Part shown: piece by piece, positions 50,120 to 59,210 of the stretch
How positions within the stretch are numbered: the first letter of the stretch is position 1
How the letters are laid out: each line of letters opens with the position of its first letter
From: Clostridium sp. AF27-2AA
Lineage (GTDB): Bacteria; Bacillota; Clostridia; Lachnospirales; Lachnospiraceae
Reading direction: 5' to 3'
NCBI RefSeq assembly: GCF_003478505.1
Contig: NZ_QUFI01000004.1
Coordinates: 98,015-162,014, forward strand
DNA length: 64,000 bases
Translations under genes and position numbers: made by a program
The notes under the pieces: generated by a model
The model's database searches: none
Told to the model about the DNA's origin: nothing
Seen by the model: only the letters and a program-made list of their open reading frames with translations

Positions 50120-52300
50120 ATGCAGAATTTAAAGGGGGTCATCGAAAATCTGAAAGCGGAGCAGAAAAAGCAGGGAATCGCACCGGCTGGATTTTCCATC
50201 CGTGAGCGGGTGGAAGGGAGACTGGAAGAGCTGGAAAACGAAGTGGAACAGCTGCGTTACGAATCGGCCTGCTTCACGATCCGTTCCAAAGAGAACGAAA
50301 GCAGTGACTGCCAGATGCTGAGCTGGGAGGAGAAAAAGAACCTGCTTCTGCTGTATTTTTATAACATTCTGGTTACAGTCCAGTGGCTGGTACATATCTA
50401 TGCGACGCTGAAAGGGACAGACATAGACGAGGAAAAGTCTTTCCGGATGCCTGTGGGGGAAGAAGAAGGGGCAATTGTCACCATAAGCTTTGATGAGGAA
50501 CGGGTGATAAGCGCTATCGGCGCGGAAACAGGACACAATAAGGTCCGGGATGGTTTTTGCCCGCTGCTCATGGAGGCAAAGAAAAATTTCCCGGATATAG
50601 CGGGGGCCATGCGTAGCTGCTTTGACGCGTTATGGGAAGATGGACTGGGAGAAAATTCCGGTATTGTTTCCAAACGGTATTACCAGGCATTGCCGGAAGA
50701 CTGCCGGATCCTTCCTTATAAAGAGCGGGATACCCTGGAAAAGCGCCGGGCAATCATGGACAGGATCCGGGCATTTCTGGATACGCTTCCGAAGGAGCAC
50801 TGGTTTACTGTATTTTGTTACGGCAGTTTTCTCACGGAGGAGTATCAGGAGACCTCGGATATTGACCTGCTGGTCTGCGGGGAGGATGCGCGGACCACGC
50901 TGCAGGTGAGAGACAGCCTGGTGGAATTCCTGAGAAAAGAAGGACTTTTTCATGAAGTTTCGATCGCCGGACTGGAGAATATGGGAGCGTTTCCGCTTCA
51001 GGTGCTTCTCACGACAACCTGGATGTACCGGGAGGAGGCGCCGGAGGCTGTTTCTGACTGGATCAGCAGTCTGGTGGAGTGCTGGGGTCTGAATCCGGTT
51101 GAAAAACTGCAGCAGGAGCAGCGGGAAGAAACGCGGAGAATGAAGGCAAAGAGAATCAGGCTGACGGAGCAGGCAGACGCGGCGGGACTGGATTTTATCG
51201 TAACAGACCGTTTCTTTTATGATGATTTTACCGATGAGCACTCCTACAGCGTAGAGCAGGATTTCCTGCGGATCTTAAATAATAATCTCAAAGCATTTGC
51301 TGGTGTTACGGATGGTGATGACGCGTTTTGGGATGAAAAATCCCTGGATTTTCTGAAAACATTTGCCGGTGCACAGCGGAAGGGCGATTACGGACTTGTG
51401 ACGCCCCAGGGGGAAATGCCGATGTTCTGTCTGCCCATTGACTGTAAGCTGGGCCTTACCTTTTTGCACTGGAATCAGCGGGAATACCAGTGCCGACGTT
51501 TTTATCTGAAAACAGTCGGAATTGATGTGTGGAAATGGCTTTCCGAAAATATAAGAGAAACGGTATACATCAGAAGACAGGATCTGGGACCGGAACTGCT
51601 GGAGATAGAGAATTTCACGATTACGGATGGAATTGAAACGTATGGGAGCTATGAGGAAAATCTTTCGGAGATTCTTCAGAAGTGGAAAAAAGCCGGATGG
51701 AAGATGACAAAGAACCAGGAAAATTATTCCCATGAGTTCGTATGGAAAAATGACATGCGGGATGCTTATGTCAGCTTCCCGGTGCAGGAAGAGGTTCCGA
51801 TCGCGGAGTTTGCGGGCAGATTTTCGGATGCAGAGATCTATTTGGGACTGATCCTGCTGGACTTTGAGGATTATACGGTGGTCAATTCCTGTCCGTACAT
51901 CCTGGATGACAGAAATTACCGTCCAGATTATCCGCTCTATATTTGCGGGAGCAATGCGGCAGGAACTGAGTTTCTGGAGAGACGGAGCGGAGGACATTCG
52001 TCATTTTTAGAGATTCTGTATCTTGAGGTTATGACGGGTATGCAGTACGGTCCGGGACGGCTTTTTAGTGGACGGTATCGTGACCGGTATGATTCCTGGT
52101 TTGTCCTGGTGGTGGACGATGCCCCCAAAGATGGCAAAGGATACGAGGCGTCAGACTATACAGAGCGGGTCTTGTACGGAATTGAGGTTAACAAGAAGGA
52201 AAAGAAGATCCTGATCGAACAGAGCGAGCAGGCGGTACAACGGTTCCATGAACTGTACAATCAGGCGAAGGCCGGAGTCGTTGTCAGACAGGGGGACTAA
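50120..52300 (+). CDS. Nucleotidyltransferase fused to a second unknown domain
   Basis: A 726-residue protein. Residues 1-350 are homologous to the nucleotidyltransferase at 45405; core FCYGSFLTEEYQETSDIDLLVCGED near 232-255. Residues about 357-726 form a second domain (DYGLVTPQGEMPMFCLPIDC, DYTVVNSCPYILDDRNYRPDYPLYICGS, RVLYGIEVNKKEKKILIEQ) that recurs as the separate protein encoded next. The second domain is beta-rich and of no family I recognise. GGGAGG precedes ATG. It is the largest nucleotidyltransferase of the cluster and keeps its active-site motif. Confidence 0.7.
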   Translation: MQNLKGVIENLKAEQKKQGIAPAGFSIRERVEGRLEELENEVEQLRYESACFTIRSKENESSDCQMLSWEEKKNLLLLYFYNILVTVQWLVHIYATLKGTDIDEEKSFRMPVGEEEGAIVTISFDEERVISAIGAETGHNKVRDGFCPLLMEAKKNFPDIAGAMRSCFDALWEDGLGENSGIVSKRYYQALPEDCRILPYKERDTLEKRRAIMDRIRAFLDTLPKEHWFTVFCYGSFLTEEYQETSDIDLLVCGEDARTTLQVRDSLVEFLRKEGLFHEVSIAGLENMGAFPLQVLLTTTWMYREEAPEAVSDWISSLVECWGLNPVEKLQQEQREETRRMKAKRIRLTEQADAAGLDFIVTDRFFYDDFTDEHSYSVEQDFLRILNNNLKAFAGVTDGDDAFWDEKSLDFLKTFAGAQRKGDYGLVTPQGEMPMFCLPIDCKLGLTFLHWNQREYQCRRFYLKTVGIDVWKWLSENIRETVYIRRQDLGPELLEIENFTITDGIETYGSYEENLSEILQKWKKAGWKMTKNQENYSHEFVWKNDMRDAYVSFPVQEEVPIAEFAGRFSDAEIYLGLILLDFEDYTVVNSCPYILDDRNYRPDYPLYICGSNAAGTEFLERRSGGHSSFLEILYLEVMTGMQYGPGRLFSGRYRDRYDSWFVLVVDDAPKDGKGYEASDYTERVLYGIEVNKKEKKILIEQSEQAVQRFHELYNQAKAGVVVRQGD

Positions 52301-52301
52301 T

Positions 52302-53321
52302 ATGCTGAGAGTGATATTGCTGGATGAAGCGTTTTATGGGAAGGAAACGGTTTTTCTGACAAAAACCATGGAAGTGGAACGGGAGTTTCTGCGGATATTC
52401 AGCCGGGACAGGAACGCGTTCCGGGACGCGGACTGCCTGGCGCTGATGCAGGACATTGATTCCGCAAAAAGACAGGGCGATTACGGGGTGGTGACTCCGT
52501 TTGGGGAAAGCAGCATCAGCTGCCTGTCAACCGGCTGCAAGTTTGGCCTGATCGTCCTGTATTATGAAAAGAAGGGCCCGGCAAAGCTGATCACGGAATT
52601 TGGCGCGGCCGGAGACAATGTGTGGGAGTGGCTGATCCGCCAGGACAGAGGGTATCAGGTATTCATGTGTGTGGAGACGGTATATCCGGGAATGACTGGC
52701 TGGAAAAATGTCGAGTTTGTCTATAAAGACCAGGTATATCAGGGGGCAATGGGTGAAGTTTACAGTTTTGCCAGCCATGCGCGGTGGGATTCTTACGACA
52801 TGACAAAAGAACGGGAAAAACTGGCCTATGAACAGGCGAAAAAGGATCAGCCGTTCATGGTGTACTGTCCGTTAAAAACAGAACAGAAGTTTGAGGATTT
52901 TATCCTGCATTTCAAGGGTGGAGACCGCCAGCTGGAATGTGAGCTTCGCGGGGAACCTTTGAAGGAGTATACTGTCGTGAATCAATGCAGGTATCTCCCG
53001 GATGCGTTTGAACACAGGAGAATTCCGCTGTATATCTGCAGTACCGATGTCGGGAGGGTGACGTACCGGCAGATCAACAGTGTGAAATATCCCACGTTTG
53101 AGGAACTTCTCGATGATGTTTTAAGTGGATCGTCGTCGGATTCCTGGTTTGCGCTGGCAGTAAATCATGACGAATCCTGTGAAGTGATGGAGTATCCGGA
53201 AATTACCCTTTTTGGAATTGAGGTAAATACGGGCGAAAAGAAGATTACGATTTATGAGCCAAAACAGGCGGTGGAGATGTTCCATGCGCTGATGGCTGTG
53301 GCAGAGGAGGAAGAAGAATAA
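52302..53321 (+). CDS. Stand-alone copy of the second domain of the nucleotidyltransferase fusion
   Basis: A 339-residue protein. SAKRQGDYGVVTPFGESSISCL, EYTVVNQCRYLPDAFEHRRIPLYIC and ITLFGIEVNTGEKKITIYEPKQAVEMFH line up with the C-terminal half of the preceding protein. It starts one base after that stop, with CAGGGGGACT upstream. Function unknown; the pair may form a heteromer. It is followed one base later by the PARG gene. Confidence 0.65.
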   Translation: MLRVILLDEAFYGKETVFLTKTMEVEREFLRIFSRDRNAFRDADCLALMQDIDSAKRQGDYGVVTPFGESSISCLSTGCKFGLIVLYYEKKGPAKLITEFGAAGDNVWEWLIRQDRGYQVFMCVETVYPGMTGWKNVEFVYKDQVYQGAMGEVYSFASHARWDSYDMTKEREKLAYEQAKKDQPFMVYCPLKTEQKFEDFILHFKGGDRQLECELRGEPLKEYTVVNQCRYLPDAFEHRRIPLYICSTDVGRVTYRQINSVKYPTFEELLDDVLSGSSSDSWFALAVNHDESCEVMEYPEITLFGIEVNTGEKKITIYEPKQAVEMFHALMAVAEEEEE

Positions 53322-53322
53322 C

Positions 53323-54174
53323 ATGGCAAGAGAAGATAACATTCGGGTGTTTGAGGATACGGAGGCGTGGTGCCGCACGAACAGAAAAATCGCGGAGAGC
53401 CTGAAAGCATCCCAGGCAGCCCAGGAGCTGATCCTGGAAACGGATGCGCTGCCGGATCTGGATAAAAACCGGTATGAGAAACCGGCCAAGGTTGTGGTTT
53501 CCAAAAAACGGACCCTGGAGGCGGCGCGGGGGTATGCAGGCCAGAAGGTAGCGGTCCACAATTTCGCGTCCGCCACCAATCCGGGTGGCGGTGTCACCAC
53601 GGGAGCGGGCGCCCAGGAGGAATGCATCTGCCGCTGCTCCACCCTGTATTTCTGCCTGAAAACCCAGGAGATGCAGAATCGTTTTTATACCCCGCACCGC
53701 CAGGCGCAGAATCCGATTCATAACGATGACATCATCTACACGCCGGAGGTGCTGGTGTTTAAGACCGATACCGCCGTGCCGCGGCGCATGGATGAAGCGG
53801 AGTGGTATGCGGTGGATGTCATCACCTGCGCTGCACCGAACCTGCGGGCGAAGCCCAGCAACCGCTACAACTCCGGGGATGGAAACCGCGCGGTTTCCGT
53901 GAAAAGCAGGGAACTGATGGCTATCCACGACAAACGCCTGCGACGGATGCTGGACACAGCACTGGCAAAAGGAGCGGAAACGGTGATCTTGGGCGCCTTT
54001 GGATGCGGTGCCTTCGAAAACAATCCCGAAGTCGTGGCCATGGCAGCAAAGAATGTGCTGAAAGATTACCTCCACGCCTTTTGCAACCTGGAATTTGCCG
54101 TATACTGCACCCCGCGGGACGAAAACAATTATCGGGTATTTGAGCGGGTGCTGCGGGGGTATTGCAAAGCATAG
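53323..54174 (+). CDS. PARG-type ADP-ribosylglycohydrolase (TIGR02452 family)
   Basis: A 283-residue macrodomain-type enzyme. NFASATNPGGGVTTGAGAQE with the following Glu gives the bacterial PARG signature GGG (88-90) ... QEE (98-100), where the second Glu is catalytic. Further motifs: VITCAAPNLR and ETVILGAFGCGAFENNPEVV. It removes ADP-ribose from proteins or nucleic acids. Its place in a nucleotidyltransferase operon suggests reversal of a nucleotide-based modification, or protection from ADP-ribosylating toxins. ATG 53323 directly follows the preceding stop. Confidence 0.88.
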   Translation: MAREDNIRVFEDTEAWCRTNRKIAESLKASQAAQELILETDALPDLDKNRYEKPAKVVVSKKRTLEAARGYAGQKVAVHNFASATNPGGGVTTGAGAQEECICRCSTLYFCLKTQEMQNRFYTPHRQAQNPIHNDDIIYTPEVLVFKTDTAVPRRMDEAEWYAVDVITCAAPNLRAKPSNRYNSGDGNRAVSVKSRELMAIHDKRLRRMLDTALAKGAETVILGAFGCGAFENNPEVVAMAAKNVLKDYLHAFCNLEFAVYCTPRDENNYRVFERVLRGYCKA

Positions 54175-54197
54175 AAAAGCTGGAGGAAAATTGGAAC

Positions 54198-57100
54198 ATG
54201 GGAATTTACGCAAAGATTTTACAGGACAGTATTACCGGAATTTACCGCACCAATGCGGCCAATAAGATTTTGCAGTTTATCAACCGGATCCGCAATGAGT
54301 CCGATGTGAACCAGGCGCGGCGGTTTCTGATTGAGCTGATGCAGAATGCCAGGGATCTGGCTTACAAAAAGCCGGATGGGACACCAGAGCCGGTATCCAT
54401 CCGCATTCGTCTGTCGGACACAGAACTGGAATTTTCCCACAACGGAAAGGTATTCAGCGTGAAGGACATTCTTTCTATCATTTATCAGGTATCCTCAAAG
54501 AAGCCGGGTGAGGGCATTGGCCAGTTTGGAACGGGCTTTATGTCTACCTATCAGCTTAGTGAACGAGTAGAGTTAACGTCGTACCTGAAAAATGATGACA
54601 ATCCGTATCTGCCCTTTACCGTCTGTCTGGACCGGAGTGGTCTGAATAAAGAAGAAATTCTGGATGCCATTGAGCGGGCCATGGCACAGCTTATGGCGGC
54701 AGATCAGGCAGAGGGGATCCCGGACGAGGAGTTTGATCTGACCGGCTACAATACCAGCTTTCTGTATCATCTCGATCAGGAACGCAGCCGGGAGATTGCC
54801 CGGATCGGCATGGAGGACCTGGATCACACGATTTTGTATACGCTGTTATTTTCCCCGCAGATCCGGGCAGTGGAGCTGATTTATGAGACGGATTTCTGCA
54901 GGGAACGGATTGTTTACACCAACGGAACCCCGGTGGAACTGGGAAATGGATTGTACAGCATGGAATTTTTGCAGGGGGATCGCACGCGTCATCTGGTGTA
55001 TCAGTCTGCGGGAGAGGGCGCGGAGCGGATCACGGTGGCCTGTGAGTACAGCGACGGACAGATTCTTCCTATAGGGGAACAGACTCCGAAACTCTACATT
55101 GACTTTCCGCTGATCGGGGCAGAACAGTTCCCGTTTCCGACAGTAATCAACTGCCGGGCTCTGTGTCCCAACGAACCGCGCAGCGGCATCAGCCTGGTGG
55201 ATAATCCTAATTCCCACGATGCCCTGCGCAATAAGGAACTCATGAAACAGGCGGTGGTTCTGTACGGGCAGTTTTTACACAATCTGGTGGAGCAGGATTT
55301 TGGCAGTCTGCAGAATGCGGTGGCCATGCCGGTCTGCCCGGAGAATAAAGAGTGGTCGGCACAGTGGGTGCGCGCACGGCTCTACAATGGCTGTCTTGGC
55401 TGTATGAAACGGGAACCCATTTTCCCGACCAGGATTGGAAAACGCAGCCTTGCGGAGGGAAAACTCTGCCTGATCCGGGAGCGGAATGAGGAGCAGCGAA
55501 AGGCCGTGCAGGAGCTGGCAGAGCCATTTAAGGATCTGCTGGTTCCGGTGGATGATACGGACTGGGATCTGGCTCTGGTTGGATATGAACTTGAGAAGGA
55601 TAAATGGATCAACCTGGAGCGGCTTTTGCAGAATGCGGAGCACAATGCGAAGTATCGCCTGGATACCGCGCGGCAGGATGTGCTTTCCTGGGTGGGGCGG
55701 CTGTACCGTGCGGCCATGGAGGCACCGGTTCTGGCAAATGAGATCATGGCGGGAACGCATCCTGTGTTTCTGGATCAGGAATATGGGCGTTCGGAGCAGT
55801 TTACCCTGAAACGCTTTTTTGAGGTGAAGGTGGATCCGGATATTCCGGAATGTCTGAAGGATGCGTCTGACTGTGTGGAGATACTTTGTCAGGAGGAGGA
55901 CCGGCTTCATATCCGTTCATGCCTTCTGCACCCGGATTTCCCGGTCCTTCCGGGAAAACAGCCGGAAGATTACGAGATCGGGCGGTTGGTAGCTTATCTT
56001 ACCGGCCATGCAAATGTTCAGAACACGCGCCTGCTTGATACAAAAACATTCAGTAAATACCGGGAAAATTTCTGGAAGATCATGATTGCCTGCGGGCCGG
56101 ATGAGAACCTGAAACGGATTATGGAGGCCTGCTGGAAAACCGATCTTTCCATACTTGCAGAGCCGGTGAAGGATTCACGCTTTTCTGATTCTATATGGAG
56201 GGGCGTGTATTGTGCGGTGCTCTGGAGACTGAGTGACTGGATCAGCAGATGTGCTACACTGGATGCGCTGCGCGGCGGTCTTGGGCTGGGGGAAGGTGCG
56301 GTGCTGGAATGGTTAAATGTTTTTTACCGGGCAGCAGTAGATTATCTGCCTTTGTATAAGCTGAAGGAGCGGGAACTTGTTTTGAATCAGGCAGGAATTT
56401 TCTGCAGGGCAATGAATCTTCAGGAAGATCAGGTGGATGGGGAACTCCGGGCTCTTGCCGGGGTATTATACAGAAAGAAGCATGAGACAGAACTGGAACA
56501 GGAATTGGTGGACCGCCGGGTCTGCCTGCCGCGCTGGGAAATGTATGTCATGCGGGATAAAAATGCCGCGAATATCATCAACGAAGCGGTTCAGAAGCTT
56601 CTGTCAGAGAAGAGTCTTTCCCTGGCGGAGCCGCAGTACCAGGATGCCTGCAGCCGTCTGCTTGGCTGGATTGGGGAACATGAGAACGAGGTGAAAGAAC
56701 TGTTCCCGTCCTACTGCACGGAAGAAGACCGGATGAAGCTTCTCACGACCAGAGCGGCGGTTCAGATGAACCGCAAGGTGAAGGAATTCCAGACACTGCT
56801 GAAGGATACAGGCGTGGAGTCGCTGGAACAGTTAAAGAAGCTGATCCAGGATGCGGAAACGCATTCCAGCGAAGCGAAGCAGGAATTGTTTTATGGGGAA
56901 GATCAGGATGTGGATTTTGACGCGGAAGAGTTTGACGGAGATCTTTCCAATGAGGAATTTTCGCAAAAGCTCCGTGAGATCGGTCAGGCCGGAGAACAGT
57001 ATTTCAACCAGAAGTTGATTGACGGGTTCCGGCAGCAGGGATATGATGTGATCAGAGAAGAGGAGCACTGCTGTCAGCTGTCCGCGGCAGATGGGCGCAC

Positions 57101-57455
57101 GGCAGAGATCTACCAGCCCGACAGCACCGATTACCACCAGGCCGGATGGGATATCCGGGTACGCACGACACAGCCGGAGAAAGAAGAACAGCCTGCCGCG
57201 GAGCGCGTGGATTTTTATGAGGTGAAAACCAGTACCGTGCGCAGCCAGTACCGGCGTTATCTGCGGATTTCCAATGAGCAGATGGTGAATGCAGCCGCGC
57301 TGGGAGAGCATTACCATCTGGTGAAGGTCATCTGTGATCCGGCCAGCCTGGAGGCGGTGGAACACCGCTGTTACGATAACCTGCTGCAGTATCTCGGCAA
57401 CCGGACGCTGCAGAATGTGGAGAAGGGCTACCTCTGGAAAGAAACAAGGGAGTGA
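54198..57455 (+). CDS. GHKL ATPase with C-terminal DUF3883-like domain
   Basis: A 1085-residue protein, the complete member of the family. GHKL domain: N box FLIELMQNARDLAY (residues 43-56; Glu46, Asn50, Asp53), LEFSHNGKVFSVKDI, lid GEGIGQFGTGFMSTYQLSERV near 104-124. A long helical middle follows. The C terminus has FYEVKTSTVRSQYRRYLRI and GEHYHLVKVICDPASLE, a DUF3883-like domain with an E-x-K motif as in PD-(D/E)XK nucleases. ATG 54198 after GGAGG; an earlier in-frame start at 54162 would overlap the PARG gene. Related in plan to sacsin-like and MORC-like ATPases of defence operons. Confidence 0.75.
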   Translation: MGIYAKILQDSITGIYRTNAANKILQFINRIRNESDVNQARRFLIELMQNARDLAYKKPDGTPEPVSIRIRLSDTELEFSHNGKVFSVKDILSIIYQVSSKKPGEGIGQFGTGFMSTYQLSERVELTSYLKNDDNPYLPFTVCLDRSGLNKEEILDAIERAMAQLMAADQAEGIPDEEFDLTGYNTSFLYHLDQERSREIARIGMEDLDHTILYTLLFSPQIRAVELIYETDFCRERIVYTNGTPVELGNGLYSMEFLQGDRTRHLVYQSAGEGAERITVACEYSDGQILPIGEQTPKLYIDFPLIGAEQFPFPTVINCRALCPNEPRSGISLVDNPNSHDALRNKELMKQAVVLYGQFLHNLVEQDFGSLQNAVAMPVCPENKEWSAQWVRARLYNGCLGCMKREPIFPTRIGKRSLAEGKLCLIRERNEEQRKAVQELAEPFKDLLVPVDDTDWDLALVGYELEKDKWINLERLLQNAEHNAKYRLDTARQDVLSWVGRLYRAAMEAPVLANEIMAGTHPVFLDQEYGRSEQFTLKRFFEVKVDPDIPECLKDASDCVEILCQEEDRLHIRSCLLHPDFPVLPGKQPEDYEIGRLVAYLTGHANVQNTRLLDTKTFSKYRENFWKIMIACGPDENLKRIMEACWKTDLSILAEPVKDSRFSDSIWRGVYCAVLWRLSDWISRCATLDALRGGLGLGEGAVLEWLNVFYRAAVDYLPLYKLKERELVLNQAGIFCRAMNLQEDQVDGELRALAGVLYRKKHETELEQELVDRRVCLPRWEMYVMRDKNAANIINEAVQKLLSEKSLSLAEPQYQDACSRLLGWIGEHENEVKELFPSYCTEEDRMKLLTTRAAVQMNRKVKEFQTLLKDTGVESLEQLKKLIQDAETHSSEAKQELFYGEDQDVDFDAEEFDGDLSNEEFSQKLREIGQAGEQYFNQKLIDGFRQQGYDVIREEEHCCQLSAADGRTAEIYQPDSTDYHQAGWDIRVRTTQPEKEEQPAAERVDFYEVKTSTVRSQYRRYLRISNEQMVNAAALGEHYHLVKVICDPASLEAVEHRCYDNLLQYLGNRTLQNVEKGYLWKETRE

Positions 57456-57460
57456 GCGTT

Positions 57461-58165
57461 GTGAGAACCATCGTGATCGGAGACATCCACGGGTGTTTCC
57501 GGGAATTTCAGGCACTGCTGCAAAAAGTTAAATTTGACCGGGAGTCCGATCGTCTGATCCTTCTGGGAGATGTGATCGACCGGGGGCCGGACTCTGCCCT
57601 GGTTCTGCAGGAATGCCAGATCTTAAAACGTGACATGGGGGAGCGGTTCATCCAGCTCCTTGGCAATCATGAGGACATGATGCTGGATGCCTATGCCAGC
57701 TTTGACCGGTCACTCTGGAACTATAACGGTGGTTCCACAACCCGGAAGAGCTTTTACAAATATAACATGGAGATACCGCCGGTTCTTGTGTATCTCCGGA
57801 CGCTGCCGCTTTATTATGAAACGGAGCATTACATCTGCGTGCACGCGGCCATTTCCTGCAAGGGCCTGGAGCACACCGACCGCCACACTGCCATCTGGGA
57901 CCGGAAGCTGGCGGAGGACGGCACCTACAGCGGAAAGCTGGTGCTTTACGGGCACACTCCCACGGAAAAAGTTTTTTACCAGCCGGGAGATGCCACCTGC
58001 AAGGCAATTATCGCAGGCAGAACGCAGCCGCTGCCGGAGCGCGGCTGCATCGGCCTTGACACCGGCTGCGTGGCCAGAAACAAGCTGACCGCCATGGTCA
58101 TAGAAGAAAACAAACCAGGCGGCCCGGTGTACCAGCTCCGCCAGGTGGAATATGGAAAAAGGTGA
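57461..58165 (+). CDS. Calcineurin-like metallophosphoesterase (PrpE/ApaH type)
   Basis: A 234-residue phosphatase. IGDIHGCFREF (metal ligands Asp, His), LLGDVIDRGPDS (GDxxDRG), LLGNHEDMML (GNHE), and later VHAAIS and YGHTPTEKV give the complete PPP-family metal site. It could hydrolyse phosphoproteins, dinucleoside polyphosphates or cyclic phosphates. GTG 57461 is preferred, with AAGGGAG eight bases before; GTG 57452 is also in frame. It follows the GHKL ATPase by five bases, ending the operon. Confidence 0.85.
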   Translation: MRTIVIGDIHGCFREFQALLQKVKFDRESDRLILLGDVIDRGPDSALVLQECQILKRDMGERFIQLLGNHEDMMLDAYASFDRSLWNYNGGSTTRKSFYKYNMEIPPVLVYLRTLPLYYETEHYICVHAAISCKGLEHTDRHTAIWDRKLAEDGTYSGKLVLYGHTPTEKVFYQPGDATCKAIIAGRTQPLPERGCIGLDTGCVARNKLTAMVIEENKPGGPVYQLRQVEYGKR

Positions 58166-58177
58166 CGGGAGTCTCCT

Positions 58178-58957
58178 TTATAGAATTTCTGATTTTATAT
58201 AGTTTTTAATTCGTCCAATTCTTTGCCAATTCTCTGGAAATCCCATTTTCCCAAGGATTTCCTTGTGTATTGAATGCTTTTTAAAACACATTTTTAAATC
58301 ATGAAAGAATTTATGAAAATCTTCGGTTGATAAAAGTAACTTTAAAATAATAACCTGTGCATAGAGATCGTTCTTACCATATGTGTAACGACCTTTTTCC
58401 TTAGGAATTTGTATACGTCCCTTTTGACTGGCATAGATTTTTGATAACTGCCCAATCGTAAGAACATTCATCAATACCCACAAGGGCACATAGTGATATG
58501 TAGTCATATAATGTCGGATATAAATGTAATCACTGTCATATCGTAACTGTCCAGACATAATCTTTACCATTTTATCTATGACAGATTTTTTCTTACCTGT
58601 ATAATCATAATTGTTCACATTCAGGTAATCTGACTGCAAATCTCCATATTCTTTGCAAAAATGATACGATAACGATGATTTGATGTTTCGTTCTGCCAGC
58701 AATATGTATTTGATAAAAATGTTTCTTAAATCATTATCAAAGTCATATAATTCATAAATATCTTCAAATGATGTACCTTTCTGAAACTGATTATTGATCG
58801 GCTCTTTGAAAATTTCTTTATACCCATTAATCAGTGGAAAATACCCGATTTTTAGCAATATCTTTTTGGCGTATTCTTTGTTAGAAATTATCAAGCCCTT
58901 CTCCTTTTCCAGAAAGGTAATCTGTTCATCATATGTTAGAAAGCGCTTTTCCCCCAA
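58178..58957 (-). CDS. Abi_2 (AbiD/AbiF-like) abortive infection protein
   Basis: A 259-residue protein on the minus strand. FLTYDEQITFLEKEKGLII, KILLKIGYFPLINGYKEIF, FEDIYELYDFDNDLRNIFIKY and ERNIKSSLSYHF are the standard Abi_2 motifs; the R-x-x-x-S-x-x-x-x-H region resembles a HEPN ribonuclease motif. Start is TTG at 58957 with GGGGGAA before it. AT-rich, unlike its neighbours, so probably acquired separately. It converges on the phosphatase with 12 bases between the stops. Confidence 0.82.
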   Translation of the reverse strand: MGEKRFLTYDEQITFLEKEKGLIISNKEYAKKILLKIGYFPLINGYKEIFKEPINNQFQKGTSFEDIYELYDFDNDLRNIFIKYILLAERNIKSSLSYHFCKEYGDLQSDYLNVNNYDYTGKKKSVIDKMVKIMSGQLRYDSDYIYIRHYMTTYHYVPLWVLMNVLTIGQLSKIYASQKGRIQIPKEKGRYTYGKNDLYAQVIILKLLLSTEDFHKFFHDLKMCFKKHSIHKEILGKMGFPENWQRIGRIKNYIKSEIL

Positions 58958-59008
58958 GTTTTCCCCCGTTATTCATTAGTTTTGCAAATTCATGTGCATA
59001 AATAATAA

Positions 59009-59028
59009 AAGGCTCCCGCAGGGGCCTT
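59009..59028 (-). terminator. Minus-strand hairpin with T tract upstream of the Abi gene
   Basis: AAGGCTCC (59009-59016) and GGGGCCTT (59021-59028) form an eight-pair stem. Read on the minus strand it is followed by TTTTATTATT, so it is terminator-like in the leader of the Abi gene. Another inverted repeat, ACTATGG/CCATAGT, lies at 59033-59059. Confidence 0.55.
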
Positions 59029-59210
59029 CCAGACTATGGGCTTCTCAAGTTTCCATAGTGCGATCACTAGGTACATCATAACCTTTCCAAATAAGTTTGT
59101 CAAGGAGAACATACCCTTGTTAATTTATGTGGATCCATATAAATTTATACAAACTGATCTTCTCTTGTGTTATACTAATCAGAAGTATGCTTTCACGGGA
59201 GGAGATTTTT

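Noticed and set aside
58981..59060. T-box or tet-type leader attenuator for the EF-G/NYN gene
   Set aside because: No T-box antiterminator motif, and the hairpin has its T tract on the opposite strand. I leave it as a leader of the Abi gene.
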